Below, in pieces: positions 8,308-17,248 of a stretch of DNA of 64,000 bases; position 1 is the stretch's first letter; each line of letters starts with the position of its first letter. A program made the position numbers and the translations under genes. The notes beneath the pieces are model-generated. The model searched no databases. It was given only the letters and a program-made list of their open reading frames with translations, and had not been told where the DNA came from. Origin of the DNA: Agriterribacter humi (GTDB lineage Bacteria > Bacteroidota > Bacteroidia > Chitinophagales > Chitinophagaceae); assembly GCF_009192765.1 (NCBI RefSeq), contig NZ_VOHQ01000005.1:1-64000 (forward strand). The letters are read 5' to 3'.

Positions 8308-9267
8308 TTGCGCGAAGCCTTATTTATAAAAAAGCATAAAGACAGGTGGCTGAAAACACAGCACATGCCGGCAGAAGATGCTGACGAAACCGGTGTAGAT
8401 TTCACGCAACTGGTAGACGATCTTTCCTATGCCAAAACCTTTTACCCGCATAGCAGGGTAACCCGGTATTTGAATGCAAGGGCATCGCAAACTTACATGA
8501 GCATTTACCAGAGCAGGAAAGAGGAGCGCAACCGCATTACTGAATTCTGGAAGTATACCGTACCTCTTACCGTTCGTAAACATCATGGCGTATTGTTGTT
8601 TTGTGCAGCACTTTTTATTACTTTTTTTATAACCGGTTTTTATTCTTCGCAGCATGATGAAACTTTTGTGCGCGAAATGCTGAGTGATGGTTATGTGAAT
8701 ATGACGGAAGAGAATATTGAAAAAGGTAAGCCCTTTGGCGTATACGCTGAAGGAGGTGAACTGCTGATGTGGATGGGGATCATGATCAATAATCTTTTTG
8801 TGGCTTTTGGCTATTTTGCGCAGGGACTTTTGCTTTGCATTCCGTTGATCATTTCCTTACTTACCGAAGGCGTTCGGCTGGGCGCATTTGAACAAATGTT
8901 CTTTGCAAAAGGATTGGGCATGCAATCTGTGCTAACTGTTTTTATTCATGGCACACTGGAAATATCAGCTATTGTAATTGCAGGCGCGGCGGGCATTGTA
9001 TTGGGCAAGGGCTGGATGTTTCCGGGAACGGGTAAAAGGTTAGATGCATTTATGCGGGGAGCTAAAGATGGCGTTATCATATTAGCCAGTCTTATCCCGG
9101 TTTTTATGGTAGCAGCCTTTTTTGAAGGATTTATTACGCGTTATTATACAATGCCGTGGTGGTTAAGTGGTTTTATTTTACTGCTTTCTGCTTCCTACAT
9201 CACCTGGTATTATATTATTTATCCCGTGCGGGTGCAAAAACGCATGTTAGCCCGCAAAACCGTATAA
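8308..9267 (+). CDS. SpoIIM/DUF95 family membrane protein
   Basis: The 319-residue protein has a charged N-terminal third (about residues 1-100, with DLSYAKTFYPHSRVTRYLNA) and then five to six transmembrane segments. The motif block MINNLFVAFGYFAQGLL and the segment FIHGTLEISAIVIAGAAG are typical of the stage II sporulation protein M family. Outside endospore formers this family occurs beside MoxR, DUF58, DUF4129 and RDD genes, exactly as here. Translation appears to start at TTG; no ATG fits. It is the first gene of a five-gene operon whose next gene begins 1 nt after its stop. Confidence 0.88.
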   Translation: MREALFIKKHKDRWLKTQHMPAEDADETGVDFTQLVDDLSYAKTFYPHSRVTRYLNARASQTYMSIYQSRKEERNRITEFWKYTVPLTVRKHHGVLLFCAALFITFFITGFYSSQHDETFVREMLSDGYVNMTEENIEKGKPFGVYAEGGELLMWMGIMINNLFVAFGYFAQGLLLCIPLIISLLTEGVRLGAFEQMFFAKGLGMQSVLTVFIHGTLEISAIVIAGAAGIVLGKGWMFPGTGKRLDAFMRGAKDGVIILASLIPVFMVAAFFEGFITRYYTMPWWLSGFILLLSASYITWYYIIYPVRVQKRMLARKTV

Positions 9268-9268
9268 T

Positions 9269-10138
9269 GTGATCAGACGCTTTTTTTATATATACATTTT
9301 CCTCCCCGGTTTTATACATCTTTTTGCGCCTGTTGTTGCCTATGGCCAGGAATTCAGAGACAGCATCCGGGCAATAGAACAGAAAGACAGTATAGAAGCG
9401 CAATTAGACAGCCTGAGCGGCTACCACTCTGAAAGTGAATTTGCTGAACCGGACCTGGATACTTTATTTTTTTCAGGTAAAGAGGATCCTGAATCATTAT
9501 ACGATTCATCAATTATAAAAAACAGGTTTGTTCCCGATTCCATTACGCAAAATCTGAAAGGTGACAATGCTTTCTGGTATGCTAATAAAGACAGGCATGC
9601 CCAAAACAAAAAGACGGAAAGCAATTCATTTTGGGAAAAATTTTGGGAAACCGTTTTTACAATGCTCCGCTCGCCTCTGTTCAGGCAGATCATATGGCTG
9701 CTTATGCTCTCATTATTTGCTGCCGCAGTAATTTGGTTTCTTGTTCAAAACAAAATGAATATTTTTGGTTCAGGCAAAACGGTAATATTAGCCGCACAGG
9801 CGAAGGGGGGTGATGCAGATAACCTTTTTACTACCGACCTGCAGGAAGCCGCTGATAAGGCAGCGGAGAAGGGAGATTACCGTTTGGCCATTCGTTTTTC
9901 CTACCTGCTATTGTTAAAAACATTTTCTGAAAATGGTTTGATCAGCTACGGTACCGATACCACCAATAGTGAATACCTGGCCCAATTGTATTCCCGGCCC
10001 TGCTATAGGGATTTTTTTAATGTTACCCGCAGCTATGAATATGCATGGTACGGCGAAATGCCTGTGAACAAACAACAATATGAAAGTGTTGTAAGCGATT
10101 TTTCTTCACTGTATCAAAAAGCAGGCTTATCCATTTGA
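9269..10138 (+). CDS. DUF4129-like membrane protein
   Basis: The 289-residue product has a signal peptide or first helix (about residues 1-27, ending VVAYGQ), a periplasmic acidic region, a transmembrane helix at about 150-172 (IIWLLMLSLFAAAVIWFLV) and a C-terminal domain. That last part matches the DUF4129 pattern: AAEKGDYRLAIRFSYLLLLK, then FFNVTRSYEYAWYGE. GTG at 9269 is the start; an overlapping ATG runs straight into a stop. It overlaps the next gene by 4 nt (TTGA), which suggests translational coupling. Confidence 0.8.
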   Translation: MIRRFFYIYIFLPGFIHLFAPVVAYGQEFRDSIRAIEQKDSIEAQLDSLSGYHSESEFAEPDLDTLFFSGKEDPESLYDSSIIKNRFVPDSITQNLKGDNAFWYANKDRHAQNKKTESNSFWEKFWETVFTMLRSPLFRQIIWLLMLSLFAAAVIWFLVQNKMNIFGSGKTVILAAQAKGGDADNLFTTDLQEAADKAAEKGDYRLAIRFSYLLLLKTFSENGLISYGTDTTNSEYLAQLYSRPCYRDFFNVTRSYEYAWYGEMPVNKQQYESVVSDFSSLYQKAGLSI

Positions 10139-11361
10139 AAAAAGCAATACCATACCTGTTAGGGAGCTTATTGCTTTTACTATTACTGGCATTGCTGATA
10201 GGAGGGAATAAGAAAAATTTCGACCACAGAATTACATTAAGTAAAAATGATAAGATTCCTTACGGAAGCTATGTAGCCTACCAGAGCCTTTCTCATTTAT
10301 TTCCACAGGCAAAAATAACCATCAACAAAAAAGCGCCGGGTTATTGGGATGAGGCGGTATTGGATTATGATACGGGCAGGCAGGCTATAATCATTATTTG
10401 CAAAGATTTTAATGCCAGTGATGAAGAATTGACGGAATTGTTTCATTTTGTAGGCAGGGGTAATGATGTGCTGATATCATCGTACGACCTGAGCAACGAT
10501 GCGCAGCATTTTTTTCATTTGAATTTAAGTTATGCAGATGCGGGCTTTCCTGTGTATGACAATTTTAGTGAATTAGATACGCTGCAGTTGGGATTAATAC
10601 ATCCGCCATTTTCAAAAACAGATAACCAGTATGGTTATCCCGGCAGAAAATTCAATTCATGGTTCAATACCATTGATTCTTCCATGTCGTACGTACTGGG
10701 TACGTCAGGTGAAAGCAGGGCCTCATGCATTCGTTTGCGTGTGGGAGATGGCAGCTTTTTTATACACACCGCGCCACTCGCATTCAGCAATTATTTTTTG
10801 CTGCATAACCAAAACATGGGTTATTACAGCCAGTTGCTTTCTTCTATGGATGCCGGGGCATCAACCGTGGCATGGGACGAATATTACCTGCATAAGCCTC
10901 AAAACAGCGGACAAAAAGATCCATCTCCCCTCCGGGTATTAATGGAACAACCGGCTTTTCGTATGGCTTTATTAACGGCGCTTGCAGGATTGATTTTATT
11001 TGTATTGCTTGGTATTAAAAGAAACCAGCGCATGATACCTGTTGTTGCTGCACCTCAAAATGATTCATTGGATTTTGTAAAAACCATCGGCCGTTTATAC
11101 TTTCAAAAGCGGGATAATAAAAATCTCTGCCAGAAAATGATTGTTTATTTCACGGAGCATGTCCACAGTCATTTTAATATAGCTACCGGAAATATGGATG
11201 CGGATTTTATTACACGGCTTTCTCAAAAATCAGGATGCAGTGTGCATACCATTCAATCTATAACAGACTATATTCGCTTTATACAGGAAGTGCCTGCTGT
11301 TCACGACCGGCAGGTAGCTGAGTTTTATCAGTTATTAGAACGCTTTTATAAAATTACTTAG
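10135..11361 (+). CDS. DUF4350-like membrane protein
   Basis: This 408-residue protein has an N-terminal helix (about residues 4-23) and a periplasmic Rossmann-like region containing KIPYGSYVAYQSLSHLFP and a DVLISSYDLS turn. A second membrane helix (about 280-300, LLTALAGLILFVLLGI) is followed by a cytosolic tail. The order fits DUF4350 proteins of MoxR-DUF58 clusters. It starts at TTG, overlapping the stop of the previous gene, and ends 1 nt before the MoxR gene. Its role is unknown; it is presumably a membrane partner of the MoxR ATPase. Confidence 0.75.
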   Translation: MKKAIPYLLGSLLLLLLLALLIGGNKKNFDHRITLSKNDKIPYGSYVAYQSLSHLFPQAKITINKKAPGYWDEAVLDYDTGRQAIIIICKDFNASDEELTELFHFVGRGNDVLISSYDLSNDAQHFFHLNLSYADAGFPVYDNFSELDTLQLGLIHPPFSKTDNQYGYPGRKFNSWFNTIDSSMSYVLGTSGESRASCIRLRVGDGSFFIHTAPLAFSNYFLLHNQNMGYYSQLLSSMDAGASTVAWDEYYLHKPQNSGQKDPSPLRVLMEQPAFRMALLTALAGLILFVLLGIKRNQRMIPVVAAPQNDSLDFVKTIGRLYFQKRDNKNLCQKMIVYFTEHVHSHFNIATGNMDADFITRLSQKSGCSVHTIQSITDYIRFIQEVPAVHDRQVAEFYQLLERFYKIT

Positions 11362-11362
11362 C

Positions 11363-12340
11363 ATGGAAGAAAATGTATTTCAGCCCCGAACGGATCTCTC
11401 ACAACTGCATGAAGTTGTAGCGCAAATGCGCAGCGAAATAAGCAAGGTAATTGTTGGGCAGCACGACATGGTCAAATTAATTATGGCGGCGCTGCTTGCC
11501 GACGGGCATGTATTGATAGAAGGTGTTCCGGGCGTGGCCAAAACCTTAACCGCAAGATTGGTGGCTAAATGTATTGCATTGCATTTCTCACGCATACAAT
11601 TTACGCCCGATTTGATGCCATCCGATGTATTGGGTACTTCTGTCTTCAATCCGAAGGAAGGCGGCTTCCAGTTTAAACGCGGGCCTATTTTCGGCAATAT
11701 TGTTCTGGTTGATGAAATTAACCGCGCGCCGGCTAAAACGCAGGCGGCATTATTTGAGGTGATGGAAGAAAAACAGGTAACGGTAGATGGGTATTCGCAT
11801 CCTATGGAAAAACCTTTTATGGTGCTGGCCACACAAAACCCCGTGGAACAGGAAGGTACCTATCGTTTACCTGAAGCGCAGTTAGACCGTTTTCTTTTTA
11901 AAATAACCGTTCCCTACCCTACCGAAGAAGAAGAGATTGCCATATTGAACAGGTTTCATCAAACACCGGGAGAAGAAATAGCCGCACAGTTAAATGCTGT
12001 ATTATCGGCAGCACAGATCAGCGAACTGCGACGATTGGTGAGACTTGTACTGATTGAGGAAAAGCTATTGCAGTTTATTGCCCGCCTGGTAACATCTACC
12101 CGTTCGCATAAATCCATTTACCTTGGCGCCTCTCCCAGGGCATCATTGGCTATAATGATGTCGGCAAAAGCCGCAGCGGCTATGCAGGGCCGTGACTTTG
12201 TAACGCCTGAAGACATACTTGAAATGGCTCCTCCCGTATTACGCCACCGCATTATTTTAACGCCCGAAAAGGAAATGGAGGGTGCGACAGAAGATGATGT
12301 AATAAAAGAAATTATTCATGCACTGGAAATACCGCGATAA
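11363..12340 (+). CDS. MoxR family AAA ATPase
   Basis: The 325-residue AAA+ protein has the Walker A variant GVPGVAKT at about residue 54, Walker B LVDEINRAPAKTQ near 115, sensor 1 at ATQNPVEQEGTYRLPEAQ, and an Arg-finger and sensor 2 region ending GASPRASLAIM. MoxR ATPases are thought to act as chaperones that activate vWA-containing partners. Here no vWA/Bat gene follows; the partner downstream is DUF58, whose C-terminal half is vWA-like. It is the only ATG-started gene of the operon. It ends 3 nt before the DUF58 start. Confidence 0.95.
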   Translation: MEENVFQPRTDLSQLHEVVAQMRSEISKVIVGQHDMVKLIMAALLADGHVLIEGVPGVAKTLTARLVAKCIALHFSRIQFTPDLMPSDVLGTSVFNPKEGGFQFKRGPIFGNIVLVDEINRAPAKTQAALFEVMEEKQVTVDGYSHPMEKPFMVLATQNPVEQEGTYRLPEAQLDRFLFKITVPYPTEEEEIAILNRFHQTPGEEIAAQLNAVLSAAQISELRRLVRLVLIEEKLLQFIARLVTSTRSHKSIYLGASPRASLAIMMSAKAAAAMQGRDFVTPEDILEMAPPVLRHRIILTPEKEMEGATEDDVIKEIIHALEIPR

Positions 12341-12343
12341 ATA

Positions 12344-13687
12344 TTGAAAAAACTTGTGGCCTTATACCGTTCCTTTATGCTTACCCGCAACGTATATATG
12401 TTGCTGGCAGGTATTGTGCTGTTGTTTATCGTTTCTTTTTTTATTCCCATACTTATGATGGCAGGCCAACTTCTGTTACTGCTGGTGGCTTGCCTGGTAG
12501 TGGTGGATGCTATTGTATTGTATGCGCGCCTGCACGGCCTTACCGGCAAAAGAAATGCCGCAGAACGGTTTAGTAACGGAGATGATAATATCATTCACAT
12601 ACAGCTTGGAAACCATTATACTTTTACGGTAAGGGTTGAACTCATTGATGAACTGCCGTTTCAGTTTCAGGAAAGAAGCTGGAAAAGGAAAGCTGTACTT
12701 AAAGGCGGGCAGGATTATCATTTAACCTATATATTGCATCCCCAGCAAAGAGGTGAATACGCTTTCGGTAATATCAATGCTTTTGTAACCAGTCCGATGG
12801 CGCTGGTGCAACGCCGGTTTGTTTTTGAACAGCAGCAAACAGTACCTGCATATCCCTCTTTTCAACAATTGAAACGCTACCAGCTAATGGCGGCAAGCAA
12901 CCCGCTGAATGAAACGGGCATACGGCGTTTACGCAAATCCGGCAGTAGTATGGAATTTGAGCAGATAAAGGAATATGTGCATGGCGATGACAACAGGAAT
13001 GTGAACTGGAAGGCTACCGCCAGGAAAGGAGACCTGATGGTGAACACTTTTACAGATGAAAAAAGCCAGCATATTTATTGTCTCATAGATAAGGGGCGCA
13101 ATATGAAAATGCCTTTTGAAGGGATGACGCTTTTAGACTATGCCATTAATGCATCGCTGGTATTAACCAATGTAGCTTTGCTTAAACACGATAAGGCCGG
13201 GCTACTCACTTTTGCAAGTCAGCCTGATACTTTTTTACCTGCAGACCGCAAAGGCATACAAATGGAAATGATACTGGAAAATTTATACCGCCAGCAAACG
13301 CATTTTTCAGAAACCGATTTTGAAGCATTGTATACTCATATTCGCGGTAAAATAAAGAACAGGGCATTGCTGATCCTCTTCACCAATTTTGAATCTATCC
13401 CCGGTTTTCAGCGGCAACTGCCCTACCTGCGCAAAATAGCCAAACATCATTTGCTACTGGTAGTGTTCTTTGAGAATACGGAATTGAAAGCGCTCAGGGA
13501 AAAACCAGCCGAAAACATAGAAGACATCTACATTAAAACCATTGCCGGCAAATTCGCTTTTGAAAAAAGATTGATTGTAAAAGAACTCCAGCAGCATGGC
13601 ATACTTTCCATGTTAACTACTCCTCAGCAGGTAACTGTAAATACAATTAATAAGTATATTGAATTGAAAGCAAGACAGGCATTATAA
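12344..13687 (+). CDS. DUF58 domain-containing protein
   Basis: The 447-residue protein begins with two close transmembrane helices (about residues 17-58). A beta-rich region follows, then the DUF58 signature around residue 200: RRLRKSGSSMEFEQIKEYVHGDDNRNVNWKATARKG, given here as key blocks GSSMEFEQIKEY and DDNRNVNW. The C-terminal 180 residues look like a degenerate vWA fold. It starts at TTG, 3 nt after MoxR, and closes the operon. The MoxR-DUF58 pair is conserved in many phyla, and a membrane-associated chaperone system is the usual inference. Confidence 0.9.
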   Translation: MKKLVALYRSFMLTRNVYMLLAGIVLLFIVSFFIPILMMAGQLLLLLVACLVVVDAIVLYARLHGLTGKRNAAERFSNGDDNIIHIQLGNHYTFTVRVELIDELPFQFQERSWKRKAVLKGGQDYHLTYILHPQQRGEYAFGNINAFVTSPMALVQRRFVFEQQQTVPAYPSFQQLKRYQLMAASNPLNETGIRRLRKSGSSMEFEQIKEYVHGDDNRNVNWKATARKGDLMVNTFTDEKSQHIYCLIDKGRNMKMPFEGMTLLDYAINASLVLTNVALLKHDKAGLLTFASQPDTFLPADRKGIQMEMILENLYRQQTHFSETDFEALYTHIRGKIKNRALLILFTNFESIPGFQRQLPYLRKIAKHHLLLVVFFENTELKALREKPAENIEDIYIKTIAGKFAFEKRLIVKELQQHGILSMLTTPQQVTVNTINKYIELKARQAL

Positions 13688-13739
13688 GCGAGCCGAAGAA
13701 AAGACCAAAAAACAAATAACAAGAACCAAATAAAACCTG

Positions 13740-13788
13740 TCCGCCGTGGCGGATTCAAACCCGAAACTGCAAATCTGAAATCCGAAAA
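13740..13788. repeat. Hairpin followed by a heptad tract
   Basis: TCCGCC-GT-GGCGGA (13740-13753) is a perfect 6-bp hairpin. Directly after it come five 7-mers: TTCAAAC, CCGAAAC, TGCAAAT, CTGAAAT and CCGAAAA (13754-13788). Both lie in the 251-nt gap between DUF58 and truB, which holds no gene. Confidence 0.6.
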
Positions 13789-13822
13789 ACAATCGAATTC
13801 AAGTCACACACATAGCTCTATT

Positions 13823-13884
13823 TCCCACATCTCCACACTTCTCACATTCCCACATTTCCCACCCGCCTATTTAGTCGGGCAGGC
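13823..13884. repeat. Octad tract and GC-rich palindrome copy 2
   Basis: Units TCCCACAT, CTCCACAC, TTCTCACAT, TCCCACAT and TTCCCACC give a period of about 8 nt (13823-13863). Next to it, 13862-13884 is a shorter relative, in the opposite orientation, of the palindrome at 5249-5279; both share GCCTGCCCGACT and AGGCGGG. Confidence 0.5.
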
Positions 13885-13911
13885 ATTTTCACATTTCATA
13901 TTCCTTGCCCA

Positions 13912-13919
13912 TATCTTTG
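13912..13919 (+). promoter_or_regulatory. -7 box for truB
   Basis: TATCTTTG matches TAnnTTTG exactly and lies 19 nt upstream of the truB ATG. The -33 element is weak. Confidence 0.45.
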
Positions 13920-13938
13920 CTTCAAATTTTTAAACCGC

Positions 13939-14643
13939 ATGCAACCTGAACATAATAATCCGTTTGCCGAAGGAAAAGCGCTACTGATCAATAAGCCATT
14001 ACACTGGACATCTTTTGATGTTGTGAGAAAAATACGTTCTACCATAAAAATAAAAAAAGTAGGTCATGCCGGTACCCTTGATCCTTTAGCTACAGGATTG
14101 CTGATCGTGTGTACCGGAAAATTCACAAAAAAAATAAATGAATATATGTCCCGTGAAAAAGAATACACCGGCAGTTTTACCCTGGGCGCATCAACGCCTA
14201 CCTATGACCTTGAAAGTGAACCGGAAAATTTCAGAGATTACAATCATATAACAGAAAACCAGTTGCATGAAGCCACAAAACAATTCACCGGTCAAATTCA
14301 GCAAATACCTCCCGCACACTCCGCTATTAAACAAGACGGTAAGCGTGTATATGAAATGGCCCGCAAAGGGATGGCCGTAAAACTGGAACCAAGAACATTG
14401 TTCATAAAAGAATTTACCATTACGGATATTGAATTGCCTAAACTGTATTTTAAAGTAGTATGTTCTACGGGAACGTATATACGAAGTTTAGCGCATGATT
14501 ATGGAAATGTTCTGGGATGTGGTGCTTACCTCAGCAGCTTATGCCGTACAAGAATAGGAGAATTTACTTTGGAAAATGCTATGAGCATGGAAGGCTTTCA
14601 GGAAATGGCAGAAGAGATGAAGCAACAAAGTGGTAAGAAGTAA
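13939..14643 (+). CDS. truB: tRNA pseudouridine(55) synthase TruB
   Basis: The 234-residue enzyme isomerises uridine 55 in the T-loop of tRNAs. It carries the TruB catalytic block GHAGTLDPLATG with the nucleophilic Asp at about residue 49, the early KPLHWTSFDVV segment and the KRVYEMARKG block. It also has the late ICS-like block CSTGTYIRSLAHDYG. The length is slightly short but complete; it lacks a PUA domain, as is common in this phylum. The final codons (Ser-Gly-Lys-Lys-stop) lie inside a heptad tract, so the extreme C-terminus may be repeat-derived. Confidence 0.95.
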   Translation: MQPEHNNPFAEGKALLINKPLHWTSFDVVRKIRSTIKIKKVGHAGTLDPLATGLLIVCTGKFTKKINEYMSREKEYTGSFTLGASTPTYDLESEPENFRDYNHITENQLHEATKQFTGQIQQIPPAHSAIKQDGKRVYEMARKGMAVKLEPRTLFIKEFTITDIELPKLYFKVVCSTGTYIRSLAHDYGNVLGCGAYLSSLCRTRIGEFTLENAMSMEGFQEMAEEMKQQSGKK

Positions 14644-14663
14644 GTGGTAAGTTGTACGTGGTG
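14629..14663. repeat. Heptad tract overlapping the truB stop codon
   Basis: The contiguous units are AGTGGTA, AGAAGTA, AGTGGTA, AGTTGTA and CGTGGTG, with consensus AGTNGTA. The truB stop at 14641-14643 lies inside. The same consensus recurs directly after the epimerase gene at 21609-21643. Confidence 0.75.
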
Positions 14664-14684
14664 AGTGTAATGAGCAGTAAAGTT

Positions 14685-17096
14685 CTAAAATGGATAACCT
14701 ATCCCAAACTGGAAAGCAGGTCTTCTCATGTTGGAAGTGATAAACCATCCATCGTTTTGCGGTTTTATATATTCATCCGATGCGTATAACGGATCTTTTA
14801 ACCGCCAGCCCAGGTCAAACCGCAATAAAAAGAACTTAAAGTCAAGCCTCAACCCCGCTCCTCCGGCTACAGCAATATCTTTATATAACCTGCCCAAATC
14901 AAATACAGCATATTTAAATTCCGGGCTTGAAGATCTTCTTACCCAAACATTACCGATATCTGTAAACAAGGCTCCGCGCAACCAGTAACCATACACCGGA
15001 AAAATATCGAACCGGTATTCAACATTTCCTTCTAATTGAATATCGGCATACCTGTCGTCGAATTTTTTCTCCACTACGCCCGGGGGATCTGTAGTAATCG
15101 TACGGACCCTGAGTGTATCATAAAAAATGCTGGAACCCGGGCCTAATTTACGCAGTTGCCACCCCCGCATGCTGTTGGGTCCTCCCGCAAAAAACTGCCT
15201 GAAGAATGGAAGTGAAATATCTCCCTGCCGGTTTTCGGTTTTAAACCCAAGTCCGTAACCTGCAAATACCCTGTAAGCCCACATGGATTTGGCATGTGTA
15301 ACATAATGCCTGAAATCTGCACTTAGCTTTATAAAGCGGTATAGCTGGCCAAGTGGTTTACCATCCTGCGTTTGTTTTTTAAATAAAGCACCTATAAGCA
15401 ATCCCGATTCTTCACCATATAACCTCAGGTAATTAAATATCCGTGGATTTGAAGTATTAAACCTCCGCGTATACGTTCCGTTAATGCCCATAATAAGCCC
15501 GTTATTGTAAGAATAAGACAGGAGCGGATAGTCTCTGATCAACTGTTCAAAACCCAGGTCAATATCATAAATGCGGGTAAATTCAATATTAGGGAACCTG
15601 ATCTGCCAGTTAATATTGGCCCTTTTCTGAAATTCGTACCCCAGGTATGCATTCAATGTATTGATCTTATAATATTTATACCGGTCTATATACGACCCGT
15701 CTAAGTTCACGTATGTTCTTGCATTTAAAAAATCTTCCTGGTTTTTTAGTTTAAATGGCGTGAGTAAACGTGGAAAAATAAGCCGGTTGCTTAATCCCAT
15801 TTCTGTAGAAAGTATCTTACTGAAATCTGTAAATTCAATCCCAGTTCTTAATACATTTTCCAGTTGCAATGCCTGGCGGGCAACATTCCTGTTCTTTAAC
15901 TGGAAATTAAGCGCCAGCCCCTTATTACCTGCATTATACAGTTGATTTTGTGCCGACAGAATACTGGAACCTTCGAAGTCGGCGCTGAAAAAATATTTTT
16001 TTGCAGGAACCATGCGTATAAAAAAATCCACTGCCGGTTCAATGGAATCCCGCGGACGTGCATTGATCGTAACGTTTTGCCAGGCCTCAATACGGTTAAA
16101 GTTGAGGAGCGTTTTATTGAAATTTGATGCCCGAAAAAGTTCGCCGGGCTTCAGTGCAATTCTTTTTACCAGGAAAGATGGTTTAAAGAGATTATACCGG
16201 CTGTAAATGCTGTAATTTCCATATTCTGTCCGCTCCACGTCCCGTCGCATGCCTGTCATTAATTCTGCCGGCTCATCAGGCAAAATAACTACATTGCCCA
16301 CTTTATATAACTGTGTAATGGAACTGTCTTTTAACGGTATTTCCAGGATGGCAATATCAATTGTTGGATTTTGATATTTTTTCTGAGCCTCTACCTGCAA
16401 CTGTATTTGTTCAAAAGGATCCGCAGAGGCGTCTATTAAAGATACATTCACGGTATCTAATTGTGCTTTCAGCATCTCCCTGTTAATACGATAAAACCCA
16501 TTGTTACGGAATACTTCAATAAGCCGGTTCAGCTCTTCATCAATTTGCTGATTGCTGAAAGCTTCCGATTTTTTTAACAGCGATTTATCCTTGTTTTCGT
16601 TTACCAGTCTTTGCAACGTAGTGTCCGTGAAATGATAGCTTATGGAATCTATACGAAAAAGACTTCCGGTATTGATATTATAATTTACTTTCAGGCGGTA
16701 TTGGTCGGGTTTATCATTGCGGATAACCGTATCCACTTTATTCCATTCTGCCTGTACATCACTCCGGTAATAGCCATTATTGTGCAGCAAATTGTTCATG
16801 TTCTGAACTGATCGCTTGATATAGTTGCTGTCGAAAACCGCAGGCCGGTTTAAAACATGACGCACAAACAAAACACTTTTAAAAACGGGCTTTACACTAT
16901 CCTCAATCTGGGTCTCCAGCTTATTTTCCAGTTCCTTCTTCTCACCGGAGTTCATTTTACCGTTAATATGAATTTCGTTCTCAAAAACGAATGGCTTATA
17001 GGGCTGGTATTTTTTAACTACCGTACATGATGATACCAGTCCTAAAATGATTATGATAAAATAGGAATGATTAAAGAAAGAAGAATGTATTTTCAT
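14685..17096 (-). CDS. Lipidated BamA/TamA family outer membrane protein (TamL type)
   Basis: The 803-residue protein starts with a lipoprotein signal whose lipobox ends LVSSC (Cys 24). POTRA-like repeats follow up to about residue 380, and then an Omp85 beta-barrel with the barrel motif FFAGGPNSMRGW around residue 650. It ends in Phe (FGIGYPF), as expected for BAM substrates. Bacteroidota have a lipidated TamA relative called TamL that works with TamB; this matches it. A longer frame from 17234 exists, but ATG 17096 places the lipobox correctly. It is divergent from the RNA methyltransferase gene. Confidence 0.88.
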   Translation of the reverse strand: MKIHSSFFNHSYFIIIILGLVSSCTVVKKYQPYKPFVFENEIHINGKMNSGEKKELENKLETQIEDSVKPVFKSVLFVRHVLNRPAVFDSNYIKRSVQNMNNLLHNNGYYRSDVQAEWNKVDTVIRNDKPDQYRLKVNYNINTGSLFRIDSISYHFTDTTLQRLVNENKDKSLLKKSEAFSNQQIDEELNRLIEVFRNNGFYRINREMLKAQLDTVNVSLIDASADPFEQIQLQVEAQKKYQNPTIDIAILEIPLKDSSITQLYKVGNVVILPDEPAELMTGMRRDVERTEYGNYSIYSRYNLFKPSFLVKRIALKPGELFRASNFNKTLLNFNRIEAWQNVTINARPRDSIEPAVDFFIRMVPAKKYFFSADFEGSSILSAQNQLYNAGNKGLALNFQLKNRNVARQALQLENVLRTGIEFTDFSKILSTEMGLSNRLIFPRLLTPFKLKNQEDFLNARTYVNLDGSYIDRYKYYKINTLNAYLGYEFQKRANINWQIRFPNIEFTRIYDIDLGFEQLIRDYPLLSYSYNNGLIMGINGTYTRRFNTSNPRIFNYLRLYGEESGLLIGALFKKQTQDGKPLGQLYRFIKLSADFRHYVTHAKSMWAYRVFAGYGLGFKTENRQGDISLPFFRQFFAGGPNSMRGWQLRKLGPGSSIFYDTLRVRTITTDPPGVVEKKFDDRYADIQLEGNVEYRFDIFPVYGYWLRGALFTDIGNVWVRRSSSPEFKYAVFDLGRLYKDIAVAGGAGLRLDFKFFLLRFDLGWRLKDPLYASDEYIKPQNDGWFITSNMRRPAFQFGIGYPF

Positions 17097-17146
17097 CCGT
17101 ATTTTTTTTAATTTGCCGTTTTCAGCGCTGATATTTTGCCGGATGC

Positions 17147-17161
17147 CTGCCTGGTCGGCAG
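17147..17161. repeat. Short GC-rich hairpin
   Basis: CTGCC-TGGTC-GGCAG is a perfect 5-bp stem in the region between tamL and the RNA methyltransferase gene. The surrounding CCTG...CAGG words resemble the other GC-rich palindromes of this window. Confidence 0.35.
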
Positions 17162-17183
17162 ACAGGGAACGCCTTATATACAT

Positions 17184-17191
17184 TATTTTTG
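17184..17191 (+). promoter_or_regulatory. -7 box for the RNA methyltransferase gene
   Basis: TATTTTTG matches TAnnTTTG and lies 57 nt before the ATG at 17249. Confidence 0.35.
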
Positions 17192-17248
17192 TGAAAAAAA
17201 ATTTACATGTGCGTTTCGTTGGTGAATCAGGCATAAATAAAAATAAGG

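Noticed and set aside
17097..17234. N-terminal extension of the TamL protein
   Set aside because: The lipoprotein signal starts at 17096; the extension has no export feature and crosses a hairpin repeat.
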